The notes beneath the pieces are model-generated. The model was not told where the DNA came from. It saw nothing but the letters and a program-made list of their open reading frames with translations, and did not search any database. 64,000 nt of DNA from Bacteroidia bacterium (lineage in GTDB: Bacteria > Bacteroidota > Bacteroidia > Chitinophagales > Chitinophagaceae): positions 1 to 64,000 of the forward strand of contig JAUIBA010000013.1 in assembly GCA_030427635.1 (NCBI GenBank), read 5' to 3'. The position numbers and the translations under genes are program-made. Shown piece by piece: positions 56,177 to 64,000 of this stretch; position 1 is the first letter of the stretch; each line of letters starts with the position of its first letter.

Positions 56177-57952
56177 TTAAAGACCCAGCTCTTTTTTCTG
56201 CACATCATCTATTTCCGATGGTGCATCCAGCATCACATCCCTGCCGGCATTGTTTTTAGGGAATGCTATGAAGTCACGAATGCTCTCCTGTCCGCCCAGT
56301 AAAGCACACAGGCGGTCAAAACCAAATGCAATACCTCCATGTGGCGGAGCGCCATATTCAAATGCACCCAGCAGAAACCCAAATTTTTCCTGTGCTTCCT
56401 TCTTGCTCATTCCCAGTGCTGCAAACATTTTTTCCTGCAGCTCTCTGTGGAATATACGTATAGAGCCACCTCCTATTTCTGTTCCATTCAGTACTATATC
56501 ATAAGCATTGGCTTTTATGTCGTCATATTTACTCAGATCGTCCATCCATGCTATATGCTCCGGCTTTGGCGAGGTAAAGGGATGGTGCCTTGCTACCCAG
56601 CGGTTAGCCTCTTCATCATGCTCAAAGAGGGGAAAATCAATCACCCACAACGGACGGTAAACATCCGGGTTACGCATCCCCAGCCTGTTCGCCATCTCCA
56701 GGCGCAGCTCACTCATGGCTTTGCGGGTACGGCCCTCATTGCCTGCCAGCAGCAGTATCAGGTCTCCGGCTCCTGCACCGCAGTATGCAGCTATTGCTTT
56801 CAGCCTGTCCCCGTCATAAAACTTATCTACTGAGCTTTTATAGCTGCCATCAGCATTACACTTGATGTTTACTACACCGCTCATGCCTATCTGCGGGCGC
56901 TTCACCCATTCTGTCAGCTCATCCAGCTGCTTGCGTGTGTACTCGGCACAGCCAGGTACAGCAATGGCCATTATCGTTTCAGCAGAGTTAAATACCGGAA
57001 ACGCTCCCTGCCACAGATGCGAAGGCTCCTCCTCACTTGCACGCTTACCATATACAGGCGTCTTCAGGTTAGCTATCTTCATCTCAAACCGGATATCCGG
57101 CTTGTCATTACCATAATACCACATCGCATCATCCCAGGTCATGCGGGGGAAAGCATCTGTTATCTCTACACCCTTTACATCACGAAACACGTGCTTAAAT
57201 AACCCCTCAAATGTCTGTAATACATCTTCCTGCTCTACAAAACTCATTTCACAGTCCACCTGAGTAAACTCCGGCTGGCGGTCGGCACGCAGGTCCTCAT
57301 CTCTAAAGCATTTTACTATCTGGTAGTAACGGTCATAACCGCTCACCATCAGCAGCTGCTTAAATGTCTGCGGGCTCTGCGGCAGCGCGTAAAACTGGCC
57401 CTCATTCATACGGCTGGGCACCACAAAGTCACGTGCACCTTCCGGGGTACTGCGTATCAGGAATGGTGTCTCTATATCCCAGAACCCCATTGTATCCAGG
57501 TAGTTACGTACCGAGCGGTTTACACGGTAGCGCAGCTCCATATTACGCTTTAGCGTAGGCCTGCGCAGGTCCATATAGCGGTATTTCATGCGCAGTTCGT
57601 CACCACCATCCGTATCTTCCTCTATAGTAAACGGTGGTGTAGCAGCAGCATTCAGTATCTTAAAGTCTGTAATCTCTATTTCTACATCACCGGTAGGTAT
57701 TTTACCATTCTTGTTGGTACGCTCTATCACTTTACCCATAGCCTGCAGCACATATTCCCTGCCTGTAGGCGTAGCATCCAGGCGCTCATTGAGCTGCTCG
57801 TTAAAGTATAGCTGTGTGATACCGTAACGGTCACGCAGGTCGGTAAAGGTGATACTGCCAAATTTCCGCACTGCCTGTACCCATCCGGCCAGTGTTACTT
57901 CTGTTCCCACATGCTGCATACGCAGCTCACCACATGTGTGTGTACGATACAT
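56177..57952 (-). CDS. aspS: Aspartyl-tRNA synthetase
   Basis: 591 residues from the ATG at 57952. A longer frame to 58048 starts with a hydrophobic stretch that is not AspRS-like and is rejected. The OB-fold anticodon domain ([20 protein letters not shown]), the catalytic motifs ([37 protein letters not shown]) and the insertion domain of the bacterial type are present. It attaches Asp to tRNA-Asp. A near-consensus -7 (TATCTTCG) lies about 25 bases upstream. Confidence 0.96.
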   Translation of the reverse strand: MYRTHTCGELRMQHVGTEVTLAGWVQAVRKFGSITFTDLRDRYGITQLYFNEQLNERLDATPTGREYVLQAMGKVIERTNKNGKIPTGDVEIEITDFKILNAAATPPFTIEEDTDGGDELRMKYRYMDLRRPTLKRNMELRYRVNRSVRNYLDTMGFWDIETPFLIRSTPEGARDFVVPSRMNEGQFYALPQSPQTFKQLLMVSGYDRYYQIVKCFRDEDLRADRQPEFTQVDCEMSFVEQEDVLQTFEGLFKHVFRDVKGVEITDAFPRMTWDDAMWYYGNDKPDIRFEMKIANLKTPVYGKRASEEEPSHLWQGAFPVFNSAETIMAIAVPGCAEYTRKQLDELTEWVKRPQIGMSGVVNIKCNADGSYKSSVDKFYDGDRLKAIAAYCGAGAGDLILLLAGNEGRTRKAMSELRLEMANRLGMRNPDVYRPLWVIDFPLFEHDEEANRWVARHHPFTSPKPEHIAWMDDLSKYDDIKANAYDIVLNGTEIGGGSIRIFHRELQEKMFAALGMSKKEAQEKFGFLLGAFEYGAPPHGGIAFGFDRLCALLGGQESIRDFIAFPKNNAGRDVMLDAPSEIDDVQKKELGL

Positions 57953-58111
57953 AATAATATATGATTGAAAAAGGAGTGCGAAGATAACTATTATATCTGC
58001 TGCTAGCACACACAACCAATGCCCAACGGGCATTGCACAATAAAACACCCGTCACACAGACAGTAAGAGACAACTGCCTTGTTAAAGAAAATAAAAATCA
58101 CATTTCTTTGA

Positions 58112-58143
58112 TTGCATATTTATAAGCCTGCCTGCTAAATTTG
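58112..58143 (+). promoter_or_regulatory. Promoter of batB (TTG-N21-TAAATTTG)
   Basis: TTG (58112-58114), a 21-base spacer and TAAATTTG (58136-58143) fit the consensus. The -7 element ends 9 bases before the ATG at 58153, so the mRNA leader is only a few bases long. Confidence 0.7.
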
Positions 58144-58152
58144 TAACCCTCT

Positions 58153-59172
58153 ATGTTTCAGTTTCAGCATATAGAATATTTATACCTGCTGGCATTACTA
58201 CCTGTACTGGTGGTATTGTTTATAGCCGGCATATACTGGCGCCGCAAAAAATTGCAGCAGATAGGTACGGAAGAAATTGTAAGCCGGCAGATACTGGGTT
58301 ACATACCCGGCCGCAGTACCACGCGGTTCATACTGCTGGCTATAGCATTCACAGCCATTGTTTTCGGCTGGGCCAATCTGCGCATGGGCGACAAAACCGA
58401 AAAAAGCGAGCGCAAAGGTGTGGATGTGGTCATAGCGCTGGATGTGAGTAAGAGTATGCTGGCCAAAGATATACAGCCAGACAGGCTCACCCGTGCCAAA
58501 CAGCTGATTATGAGCCTTACCGACAAGCTGAAAAATGACCGCGTAGCCCTCATAGTTTTTGCAGGTAAGGCATACATGCAGGTACCGCTCACGGTAGACT
58601 ATGCATCTCTGAAGATGATATTACAAAGCGTAACTCCTGATATAGTCCCCTATCAGGGTACCGTAATATCTGAAGCTATACAAATGGGTACAGAGTCTTT
58701 TACGCGCAATGAGCGTAAGTTCAAATCCATGATTATCATATCTGACGGTGAAGACCATGACGAGCATGCACTGGAGCTGGCTAAAGCTGCTGCTACCGAG
58801 GGGGTAATGATACATACTGTTGGTATTGGTTCACCACAGGGTACTACCCTCTTCGACCCTCAGACACGCTCTGTAAAACTGGACGAAAACGGCAACCCTG
58901 TTATCAGTAAGCTCAATGAAGAAGAACTGAAATCGATCGCCCGTGCAGGACGTGGCACCTACTCTTTACTTCAGAATTCCGATGCAGTTGCCGAAAAACT
59001 GAATAGCTCACTGGAAGGTATGGAGCAGAAAAACCTGGGTAGCATCATGTTCACCGATTATACCAGCTACTTCCAGTATTTCCTGGCGGTAGGGCTGCTG
59101 CTGCTGCTGCTGGAGTGGACCATCCCCGGTGCCGGTAACCCTAAAAAATCAAAACAGAATGAAACTGCATAG
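58153..59172 (+). CDS. batB: BatB-like VWA-domain membrane protein
   Basis: 339 residues. Two N-terminal membrane segments (about 8-28 and 58-76) and one near the C-terminus (about 312-328) flank a von Willebrand A domain with the MIDAS motif Asp97-x-Ser99-x-Ser101 (ALDVSKSML). The VWA domain is in the periplasm. Bat proteins have been linked to aerotolerance and envelope stress in Bacteroides and Francisella-type systems, with unclear mechanism. The last 14 bases overlap the start of the next gene. Upstream batA, moxR and DUF58 genes are absent here. Confidence 0.88.
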   Translation: MFQFQHIEYLYLLALLPVLVVLFIAGIYWRRKKLQQIGTEEIVSRQILGYIPGRSTTRFILLAIAFTAIVFGWANLRMGDKTEKSERKGVDVVIALDVSKSMLAKDIQPDRLTRAKQLIMSLTDKLKNDRVALIVFAGKAYMQVPLTVDYASLKMILQSVTPDIVPYQGTVISEAIQMGTESFTRNERKFKSMIIISDGEDHDEHALELAKAAATEGVMIHTVGIGSPQGTTLFDPQTRSVKLDENGNPVISKLNEEELKSIARAGRGTYSLLQNSDAVAEKLNSSLEGMEQKNLGSIMFTDYTSYFQYFLAVGLLLLLLEWTIPGAGNPKKSKQNETA

Positions 59173-59953
59173 CAACAATATAATACACTGCCGCAGCAAT
59201 GCAGGCCGGGTATGGGCCATGCAGGCCGTAACCTTCCTGCTGGCGCTCACCTGTGCCTTTAATACACATGCTCAGGACAAATTCAGCATACTCAACGGTA
59301 ATGAGCAGTACAACAAAGGCAATTATAAAAAGGCTGCCGACTACTATACTAAAGCACTTAGCAAAAAACCAGACTATACTCCGGGCCTTTTCAATCTGGG
59401 AAACAGCCTGTATAACCTGAAGAAGTACGACTCATCCCGTAAGGTGATGGCAATGACAGAAAAGATTGCTAAAGAAAAAGAAGGCAAAGCCGCCGCCAAC
59501 TATAATATAGGTAACACATGGATGGCCGAAAAGAAATGGGATGAAGCCATTGAAGCCTACAAAAAGACCCTGCGAAACAATCCGCAGGATATGGATGCCA
59601 AATACAACCTGTCCTATGCCGAAAAAATGAAAGCAAAGCAGGACCAGCAGAAGAAAGACGATAAAAACAAGGATAAGAACAAAGACCAGCAGGATAAGAA
59701 CAAGGACAATCAGAATAAGGATAAAGACAAGGATAAGGACAAGAATAAAGACAAAGACCAGAAAGACCAGCAGAACGATAATAAAGACGATAAGAACAAA
59801 GACCAGGAGCAGCCTCAGGCACAGCCCAAAGCCAATATTGATAAGAAAACCGCTGAGCAGGTACTGAACGCCCTGCAGAACGAAGAGAAAAAACTACAGG
59901 ATAAAATGCGCAAGGAAAAAGGCGCACCTGTACGCCCCGATAAAGACTGGTAA
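59159..59953 (+). CDS. batC: BatC-like TPR protein with Lys/Asp-rich repeat tail
   Basis: 264 residues from the ATG at 59159. An alternative start at 59129 is inside batB and less likely. The signal peptide covers about 1-36. TPR repeats lie at about 45-160 (NGNEQYNKGNYKKAADYYTKA, NYNIGNTWMAEKKWDEAIEAYKK). Residues about 170-220 are a low-complexity run of K, D, N and Q (KDKNKDQQDKNKD). It overlaps batB by 14 bases, so the two are coupled. It is expected in the periplasm. Confidence 0.85.
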   Translation: MKLHSNNIIHCRSNAGRVWAMQAVTFLLALTCAFNTHAQDKFSILNGNEQYNKGNYKKAADYYTKALSKKPDYTPGLFNLGNSLYNLKKYDSSRKVMAMTEKIAKEKEGKAAANYNIGNTWMAEKKWDEAIEAYKKTLRNNPQDMDAKYNLSYAEKMKAKQDQQKKDDKNKDKNKDQQDKNKDNQNKDKDKDKDKNKDKDQKDQQNDNKDDKNKDQEQPQAQPKANIDKKTAEQVLNALQNEEKKLQDKMRKEKGAPVRPDKDW

Positions 59954-59961
59954 TACCACCT

Positions 59962-60495
59962 GTGATAGCGCTGAAACATATAGATACGCCCCTTGGAGTA
60001 ATGCGCATAGGCGCTACTGATACTGGTATATGCCTGTTCGACTTCCAGTACCGGCGCAGTATAGATAGCATCATGAAACGCATAGAAACCCATACCGGCG
60101 ATACATTTGCCGAAGGGGAGCATGCGCTTTTTTCCATATTGGAGGCTCAGATGAATGAATACTTCTCCGGGCAGCGTAAAACCTTCGATATTCCCCTGCA
60201 CCTTGCAGGTACAGCTTTCCAGCAGCAGGTATGGAACGGTCTGCTGCAGATACCCTATGGCGAAACCCGCTCTTACAAACAGCAATCTGTATTTCTGGGC
60301 AATGAAAAAGCTATACGCGCTGTAGCCGGTGCCAATGGCGAAAATGGCATAGCCATTATTATCCCCTGCCACAGGGTTATAGGTGGCAATGGCAGCCTTA
60401 CCGGTTATGGTGGCGGGCTGCAGCGCAAGCAGTGGCTGCTCAGCCATGAGCGGAAACACTCCGGCCTGGCTGCACAGGGCAATCTCTTTGCCTGA
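59962..60495 (+). CDS. ogt: Methylated-DNA-protein-cysteine methyltransferase
   Basis: 177 residues from a GTG at 59962, 8 bases after batC. The methyl-acceptor Cys136 lies in IIPCHRVIG. AFQQQVWNGLLQIPYGETRSY and the helix-turn-helix region before it match Ogt/MGMT. It directly repairs O6-methylguanine by suicide transfer to its own Cys. It may be read from the batBC promoter. paaA follows at 62 bases with its own -7 element. Confidence 0.94.
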   Translation: MIALKHIDTPLGVMRIGATDTGICLFDFQYRRSIDSIMKRIETHTGDTFAEGEHALFSILEAQMNEYFSGQRKTFDIPLHLAGTAFQQQVWNGLLQIPYGETRSYKQQSVFLGNEKAIRAVAGANGENGIAIIIPCHRVIGGNGSLTGYGGGLQRKQWLLSHERKHSGLAAQGNLFA

Positions 60496-60523
60496 TACCG
60501 CAGTTTCAAAGGGTGGAATGGCG

Positions 60524-60531
60524 TATATTTG
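60524..60531 (+). promoter_or_regulatory. Predicted -7 element of paaABC
   Basis: TATATTTG matches TAnnTTTG and ends 26 bases before the paaA ATG. No TTG at the standard distance was found. Confidence 0.5.
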
Positions 60532-60557
60532 TACACTAAATAAAATATTTCTAACAC

Positions 60558-61502
60558 ATGACGGTACACTCTTTTCAGGAGCACTTTGATAGTCTTATAG
60601 ACCGTGAGATAGCTATTGAGCCAAAGGACTGGATGCCGGACAACTACCGGAAAACACTCATCCGCCAGATATCGCAGCACGCGCATAGCGAGATAATAGG
60701 TATGCTGCCGGAAGGCAACTGGATAACCCGTGCTCCATCATTGCGCCGCAAGGCAGTACTGCTGGCCAAGGTACAGGACGAGGCCGGTCACGGTCTTTAC
60801 CTCTACAGCGCAGCAGAAACACTGGGCATCAGCCGCGACGAGATGTACGACCAGCTCCATACAGGAAAAGCCAAGTACTCTTCTATATTTAACTACCCCA
60901 CCCTCACGTGGGCCGATATAGGCGCCATAGGCTGGCTGGTAGATGGCGCCGCCATCATGAACCAGGTGCCGCTATGCCGCACATCCTATGGCCCGTATGC
61001 CCGTGCTATGGTACGCGTATGTAAGGAAGAAAGCTTCCACCAGCGTCAGGGATTTGAAATAATGCTCACCCTCTCAAAAGGTACTGAAGTGCAGCGCAAA
61101 ATGGCACAGGATGCCTTTAACCGCTGGTGGTGGCCATCACTCATGATGTTCGGCCCGCCCGATGCAGAAAGCCCGCATACAGAGCAGAGCGTAAGGTGGC
61201 GCATAAAGCGTTTCACCAATGATGAGCTTCGCCAGAAGTTTGTAGATGTTACTACAGAACAGGCTAAAGTACTGGGACTGGATATGCCCGACCCTGAGAT
61301 TAAATGGAACGAAGAGCGCGGTCATTACGACTTCGGCAAGATAAACTGGGACGAATTCTGGAATGTGGTAAAAGGTAACGGACCCTGTAACAAGCAGCGC
61401 CTCGAAGCCCGTAACAAAGCATGGAACGAAGGTCAGTGGGTACGCGATGCCGCTATGGCCTATGCTGCTAAGAAGAAAAACAAGGCTGCCGAAGCCGCAT
61501 AA
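60558..61502 (+). CDS. paaA: 1,2-phenylacetyl-CoA epoxidase, catalytic subunit PaaA
   Basis: 314 residues. The di-iron ligand motifs are visible: Glu75-x-x-His78 in QDEAGHGLY and Glu158-x-x-His161 in [11 protein letters not shown]. The start [20 protein letters not shown] and the later [22 protein letters not shown] are diagnostic. It epoxidises the aromatic ring of phenylacetyl-CoA together with PaaC. It is the first gene of paaABC; PaaE-like reductase is encoded at 45275. Confidence 0.96.
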   Translation: MTVHSFQEHFDSLIDREIAIEPKDWMPDNYRKTLIRQISQHAHSEIIGMLPEGNWITRAPSLRRKAVLLAKVQDEAGHGLYLYSAAETLGISRDEMYDQLHTGKAKYSSIFNYPTLTWADIGAIGWLVDGAAIMNQVPLCRTSYGPYARAMVRVCKEESFHQRQGFEIMLTLSKGTEVQRKMAQDAFNRWWWPSLMMFGPPDAESPHTEQSVRWRIKRFTNDELRQKFVDVTTEQAKVLGLDMPDPEIKWNEERGHYDFGKINWDEFWNVVKGNGPCNKQRLEARNKAWNEGQWVRDAAMAYAAKKKNKAAEAA

Positions 61503-61598
61503 CACAATACATCTTCCATATCTGATGTGGTGCATGTATCCGGAACAGGTTACAAATAATGCGTCACATCAGTTCATGTACAATATTTCAAATTGACT

Positions 61599-61895
61599 AT
61601 GTCACAACAGAATAAAAATGAATGGCCTCTGTGGGAGGTGTTTATACGCAGCAAGGCAGGTCTGGACCACAAACATGCCGGTAGCCTGCATGCTGCCGAT
61701 GCACAGATGGCAATAGAAAATGCCCGCGATGTTTATACTCGCCGCATGGAGGGTGTAAGTATATGGGTTGTAGAAAGCAAACACATTCGTGCATCAGATC
61801 CCGGTGAGGCAGCCTCGCTCTATGAGCCCGCTACCGACAAGATATACCGCCACCCTACATTCTACGATCTGCCCGACGAGGTAAAGTACATGTAA
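61599..61895 (+). CDS. paaB: 1,2-phenylacetyl-CoA epoxidase subunit PaaB
   Basis: 98 residues from the ATG at 61599; an ATG two codons upstream (61593) is also possible. WPLWEVFIRSKAGLDHKHAGSL and the DARDVYTRR-like region (ENARDVYTRRMEGVSIWVV) match PaaB, a small structural subunit of the epoxidase complex. It lies between paaA (96 bases) and paaC (41 bases). Confidence 0.94.
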   Translation: MSQQNKNEWPLWEVFIRSKAGLDHKHAGSLHAADAQMAIENARDVYTRRMEGVSIWVVESKHIRASDPGEAASLYEPATDKIYRHPTFYDLPDEVKYM

Positions 61896-61936
61896 TACCG
61901 GCATAGAATTATAACACACTAAGTACTACTCAAAAA

Positions 61937-62749
61937 ATGAGTCTGATATATACACTGCGTCTGGCCGATGATGCCCTCATACTGGGCCACCGCATCAGTG
62001 AATGGACCGGCCACGGCCCCATACTGGAACAGGATATTGCTATTACCAATACCGCATTGGACCATCTGGGCCGTGCACGTAGTCTGTACCAGTATGCAGC
62101 AGAGCTGTTTAATCAGCTGCCCGATGCTCAGAAAACATCGGCATTTACCTCTGTAGCTATTAATGCACTTGTTGCTGCCGGCACACCTGTAGATGAGGAT
62201 GACCTTGCCTACCTCCGCGACAGTGGCGACTTCCGCAATCTGTTGCTTACAGAGCAGCCCAATGGCGACTGGGCCTGCACCATTGCACGCTCATTCTACT
62301 ACGACGCTTTTCATTATTTCTATTTCAGCGCCCTGCAGCATAGCAGCAATGCGGCACTGGCAGCAATAGCCGCCAAATCGCTGAAGGAAACTACATACCA
62401 CCTGCGCTGGAGCAGTGAATGGGTCATCCGCCTTGGCGATGGCACAGAAGAAAGCCACAGCCGCATGCAGCAGGCTATCGACAATATGTGGATGTATACA
62501 GGAGAGATGCTTACCATGAGCGCCGCAGAGCAGGAAGCGCTCGCAGCCGGTTATGGTGTAGATATCGCGCAGATAGCTCCCCTCTGGCAAAACAGAGTAA
62601 AGGAGATACTGGACGAGGCTACCCTTAGCCTGCCCTCAGGCACATGGATGCAGCAGGGTGGTAAAGACGGTATACACTCTGAAAATATGGGATTCATCCT
62701 GGCAGAGATGCAGTTCCTGCAGCGAGCCTATCCCGGTATGGAATGGTAA
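61937..62749 (+). CDS. paaC: 1,2-phenylacetyl-CoA epoxidase subunit PaaC
   Basis: 270 residues. DDALILGHRISEWTGHGPIL, DIAITNTALDHLGRARSLYQ and KETTYHLRWSSEWVIRLGDG are typical of PaaC, the structural partner of PaaA. It is the last gene of the cluster. paaD, which matures the iron-sulfur reductase, is expected next but is replaced by a terminator and a minus-strand gene. Confidence 0.95.
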   Translation: MSLIYTLRLADDALILGHRISEWTGHGPILEQDIAITNTALDHLGRARSLYQYAAELFNQLPDAQKTSAFTSVAINALVAAGTPVDEDDLAYLRDSGDFRNLLLTEQPNGDWACTIARSFYYDAFHYFYFSALQHSSNAALAAIAAKSLKETTYHLRWSSEWVIRLGDGTEESHSRMQQAIDNMWMYTGEMLTMSAAEQEALAAGYGVDIAQIAPLWQNRVKEILDEATLSLPSGTWMQQGGKDGIHSENMGFILAEMQFLQRAYPGMEW

Positions 62750-62751
62750 AA

Positions 62752-62780
62752 AATACAGCCGGCTGCATAGCCGGCTTTTT
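62752..62780. terminator. Bidirectional terminator after paaC
   Basis: AGCCGGC (62757-62763) pairs with GCCGGCT (62770-62776), with A residues on the left and TTTTT on the right. It lies between convergent paaC and the polyprenyl synthase. Confidence 0.85.
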
Positions 62781-62785
62781 GATGG

Positions 62786-63748
62786 CTAGTACTTGCGGTC
62801 TATCACATAATCTACCAGCTCCTTCATAGCATTCAGTGCATCCGATTCGGGAAAGTCATTCAGTATATTCAGTGCATCCTGCTTATAGGCCAGCATCTTC
62901 TCCCGGGCATATTCTATACCACCCGATCCCTGCACATAACTTATCACCTCATTTACCTTATTACGGTCTGTGCTGTTGTTCTTTACTATGTATATGATCC
63001 GCCGCTTATCTGCTGCCGATGCATGCTGTAGTGCATATATCAGCGGCAGTGTCATCTTCTTCTCTTTAATGTCTATACCCGTAGGCTTGCCTATATTGTC
63101 CTGCCCGTAGTCAAACAGGTCATCCTTTATCTGGAAGGCAATACCTACCTTCTCCCCAAATAGTCTGAAACGCTCTGCTATCTCATCACTCTCAGTAGCC
63201 GAGTATGCACCGGATGCGCATGCCGATGCCAGCAGAGATGCCGTCTTCGCACGAATGATGTCAAAGTACACAGACTCATCTATGTCCAGCCTGCGGGCCT
63301 TCTCCATCTGCATCAGCTCCCCCTCACTCATCTCTTTTACTGCCCGCGATGTTATTTGCAGTATGCGGTAGTCGCCATTGTCTATAGACAGCAGCAACCC
63401 TTTCGACAGCAGATAGTCACCTACCAGTACTGCTATCTTGTTTTTCCACAGGGCATTTACAGAGAAAAAGTTACGGCGCTTTATAGAGTTATCCACCACA
63501 TCATCATGCACCAGCGTAGCGGTATGCAGCAGCTCTATGAGTGATGCTGCACGGTAAGAGGCATCCGTCACCTTACCCGCTACGCGGGCCGACAGAAACA
63601 CGAACATTGGACGCATCTGTTTACCTTTTCTGCGAATGATAAACTTCATGATGCGGTCCAGCAGGGGGTTGGCACCCTTCACACTGTCGGCAAATTTCTT
63701 TTCGAACAGCGCCAGTTCCTCACCTATTACTTTCTGTACCAGTTGCAT
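62786..63748 (-). CDS. Trans-polyprenyl diphosphate synthase
   Basis: 320 residues. The first Asp-rich motif LVHDDVVDNS (Asp82, Asp83, Asp86) and the second IKDDLFDYGQD (Asp209, Asp210, Asp213) bind the Mg-diphosphates. It elongates FPP or GPP with IPP, probably to the side chain of menaquinone (octa- or heptaprenyl). The product chain length cannot be told from the sequence. It converges on paaC; the 195-base gap to the next gene holds a promoter. Confidence 0.93.
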   Translation of the reverse strand: MQLVQKVIGEELALFEKKFADSVKGANPLLDRIMKFIIRRKGKQMRPMFVFLSARVAGKVTDASYRAASLIELLHTATLVHDDVVDNSIKRRNFFSVNALWKNKIAVLVGDYLLSKGLLLSIDNGDYRILQITSRAVKEMSEGELMQMEKARRLDIDESVYFDIIRAKTASLLASACASGAYSATESDEIAERFRLFGEKVGIAFQIKDDLFDYGQDNIGKPTGIDIKEKKMTLPLIYALQHASAADKRRIIYIVKNNSTDRNKVNEVISYVQGSGGIEYAREKMLAYKQDALNILNDFPESDALNAMKELVDYVIDRKY

Positions 63749-63871
63749 GACACGAGCTGCATTACGGGGTGTAAAAGTCGCCTAAAGAATTCTAATTGCA
63801 ACATATTTTTTATTGCCTCATCGCATGCGTGGCAATAAAACGCTAAAATGCTGGTTATTACCTTGTGCAGC

Positions 63872-63902
63872 TTGTTTTTTGCCCGCCTGGGCTATACCTT
63901 TG
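63872..63902 (+). promoter_or_regulatory. Promoter of the gene at the right window edge
   Basis: TTG (63872-63874), a 20-base spacer and TACCTTTG (63895-63902) fit the Bacteroidota consensus. It lies 41 bases before the ATG at 63944. Confidence 0.65.
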
Positions 63903-63943
63903 CCTGTATAGTATGCGGAAATCTGCCATGTAAATCTGAGAAT

Positions 63944-64000
63944 ATGTTCGACAGGAAGTTTCTATTGATAACAGGTATTGCTATGTGCTTGGCGGCCTCT
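63944..64000 (+). CDS. N-terminus of a secreted protein (truncated by window edge)
   Basis: 19 residues are visible from the ATG at 63944: a short basic start (MFDRK) followed by the hydrophobic core LLITGIAMCLAAS, as in a Sec signal peptide or lipoprotein signal. The frame is open at the window end. A consensus promoter is upstream. The protein cannot be identified. Confidence 0.5.
   Translation, partial: MFDRKFLLITGIAMCLAAS

Noticed and set aside
57953-58048. Longer start for aspS with a hydrophobic N-terminus
   Set aside because: The conserved AspRS N-terminus begins at the ATG at 57952, and upstream lies a -7-like box.
1-64000. Search for CRISPR arrays, insertion sequences, prophage and defence genes
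   Set aside because: No repeat-spacer pattern, transposase, integrase, phage structural gene or known defence domain was seen anywhere in the window.

Overview
The window reads as chromosome of a Bacteroidota bacterium, most likely Chitinophagaceae or a close relative. The evidence is a full-length SprA translocon next to ruvA, several secreted proteins with type IX secretion (T9SS) C-terminal sorting domains, many two-part promoters of the form TTG...TAnnTTTG, few Shine-Dalgarno sequences, a YtxJ-type bacilliredoxin-like protein, a Bat-type VWA/TPR pair and an exported dipeptidyl peptidase IV. No tRNA, rRNA, CRISPR array, insertion sequence or prophage was seen.

Layout. 1-5369 (minus): a tandem array of four near-identical T9SS-exported surface proteins of unknown function, the first cut by the window edge. 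5537-9313: mnmA (plus), then a dipeptidyl peptidase IV and clpS (minus). 9478-14382: a possible small transcript, a lipoprotein, a LytS/LytR-like two-component pair, a DUF983 protein and an AraC regulator, all minus. 14574-15572: a glycosyltransferase (plus). 15582-27143 (minus): ruvA, sprA, a polytopic membrane protein, rbfA and an FtsX-type permease, tightly packed. 27428-29120: an outer-membrane protein and map. 29240-41248 (minus): an uninterrupted S10-spc ribosomal cluster from rpsJ to secY, with a promoter before rpsJ and a terminator after secY. 41529-53485: mostly plus-strand single genes (a T9SS beta-propeller protein, a PaaE-like reductase, outer-membrane beta-barrels, psd, small secreted proteins, a methyltransferase, a YtxJ protein), with membrane, secreted and MATE proteins on minus. 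53495-58143: ispH, an exported msrA and aspS (minus) with an SRPBCC protein (plus). 58153-62749 (plus): batB-batC, ogt and paaABC. 62786-63748: a polyprenyl diphosphate synthase (minus). A secreted-protein gene starts at 63944 and runs off the end.

How the genes fit together. SprA is the outer-membrane pore of the T9SS, and the tandem array and the beta-propeller protein carry the signals that route cargo to it. PaaABC plus the PaaE-like reductase would form a ring 1,2-phenylacetyl-CoA epoxidase, although the reductase lies 15 kb from the oxygenase genes and no paaD is visible. Most gene functions are ordinary. The more unusual items are the mosaic tandem array, a collagen-like and Lys/Arg-rich insertion in SprA, a repeat-rich tail on ribosomal protein uS3, a long dyad covering the promoter and start codon of the YtxJ gene, a predicted leaderless clpS promoter, a possible small RNA, and two small secreted proteins of unknown role. 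I did not find a clear multi-gene system that I would call new. The tandem array is the best candidate for follow-up.
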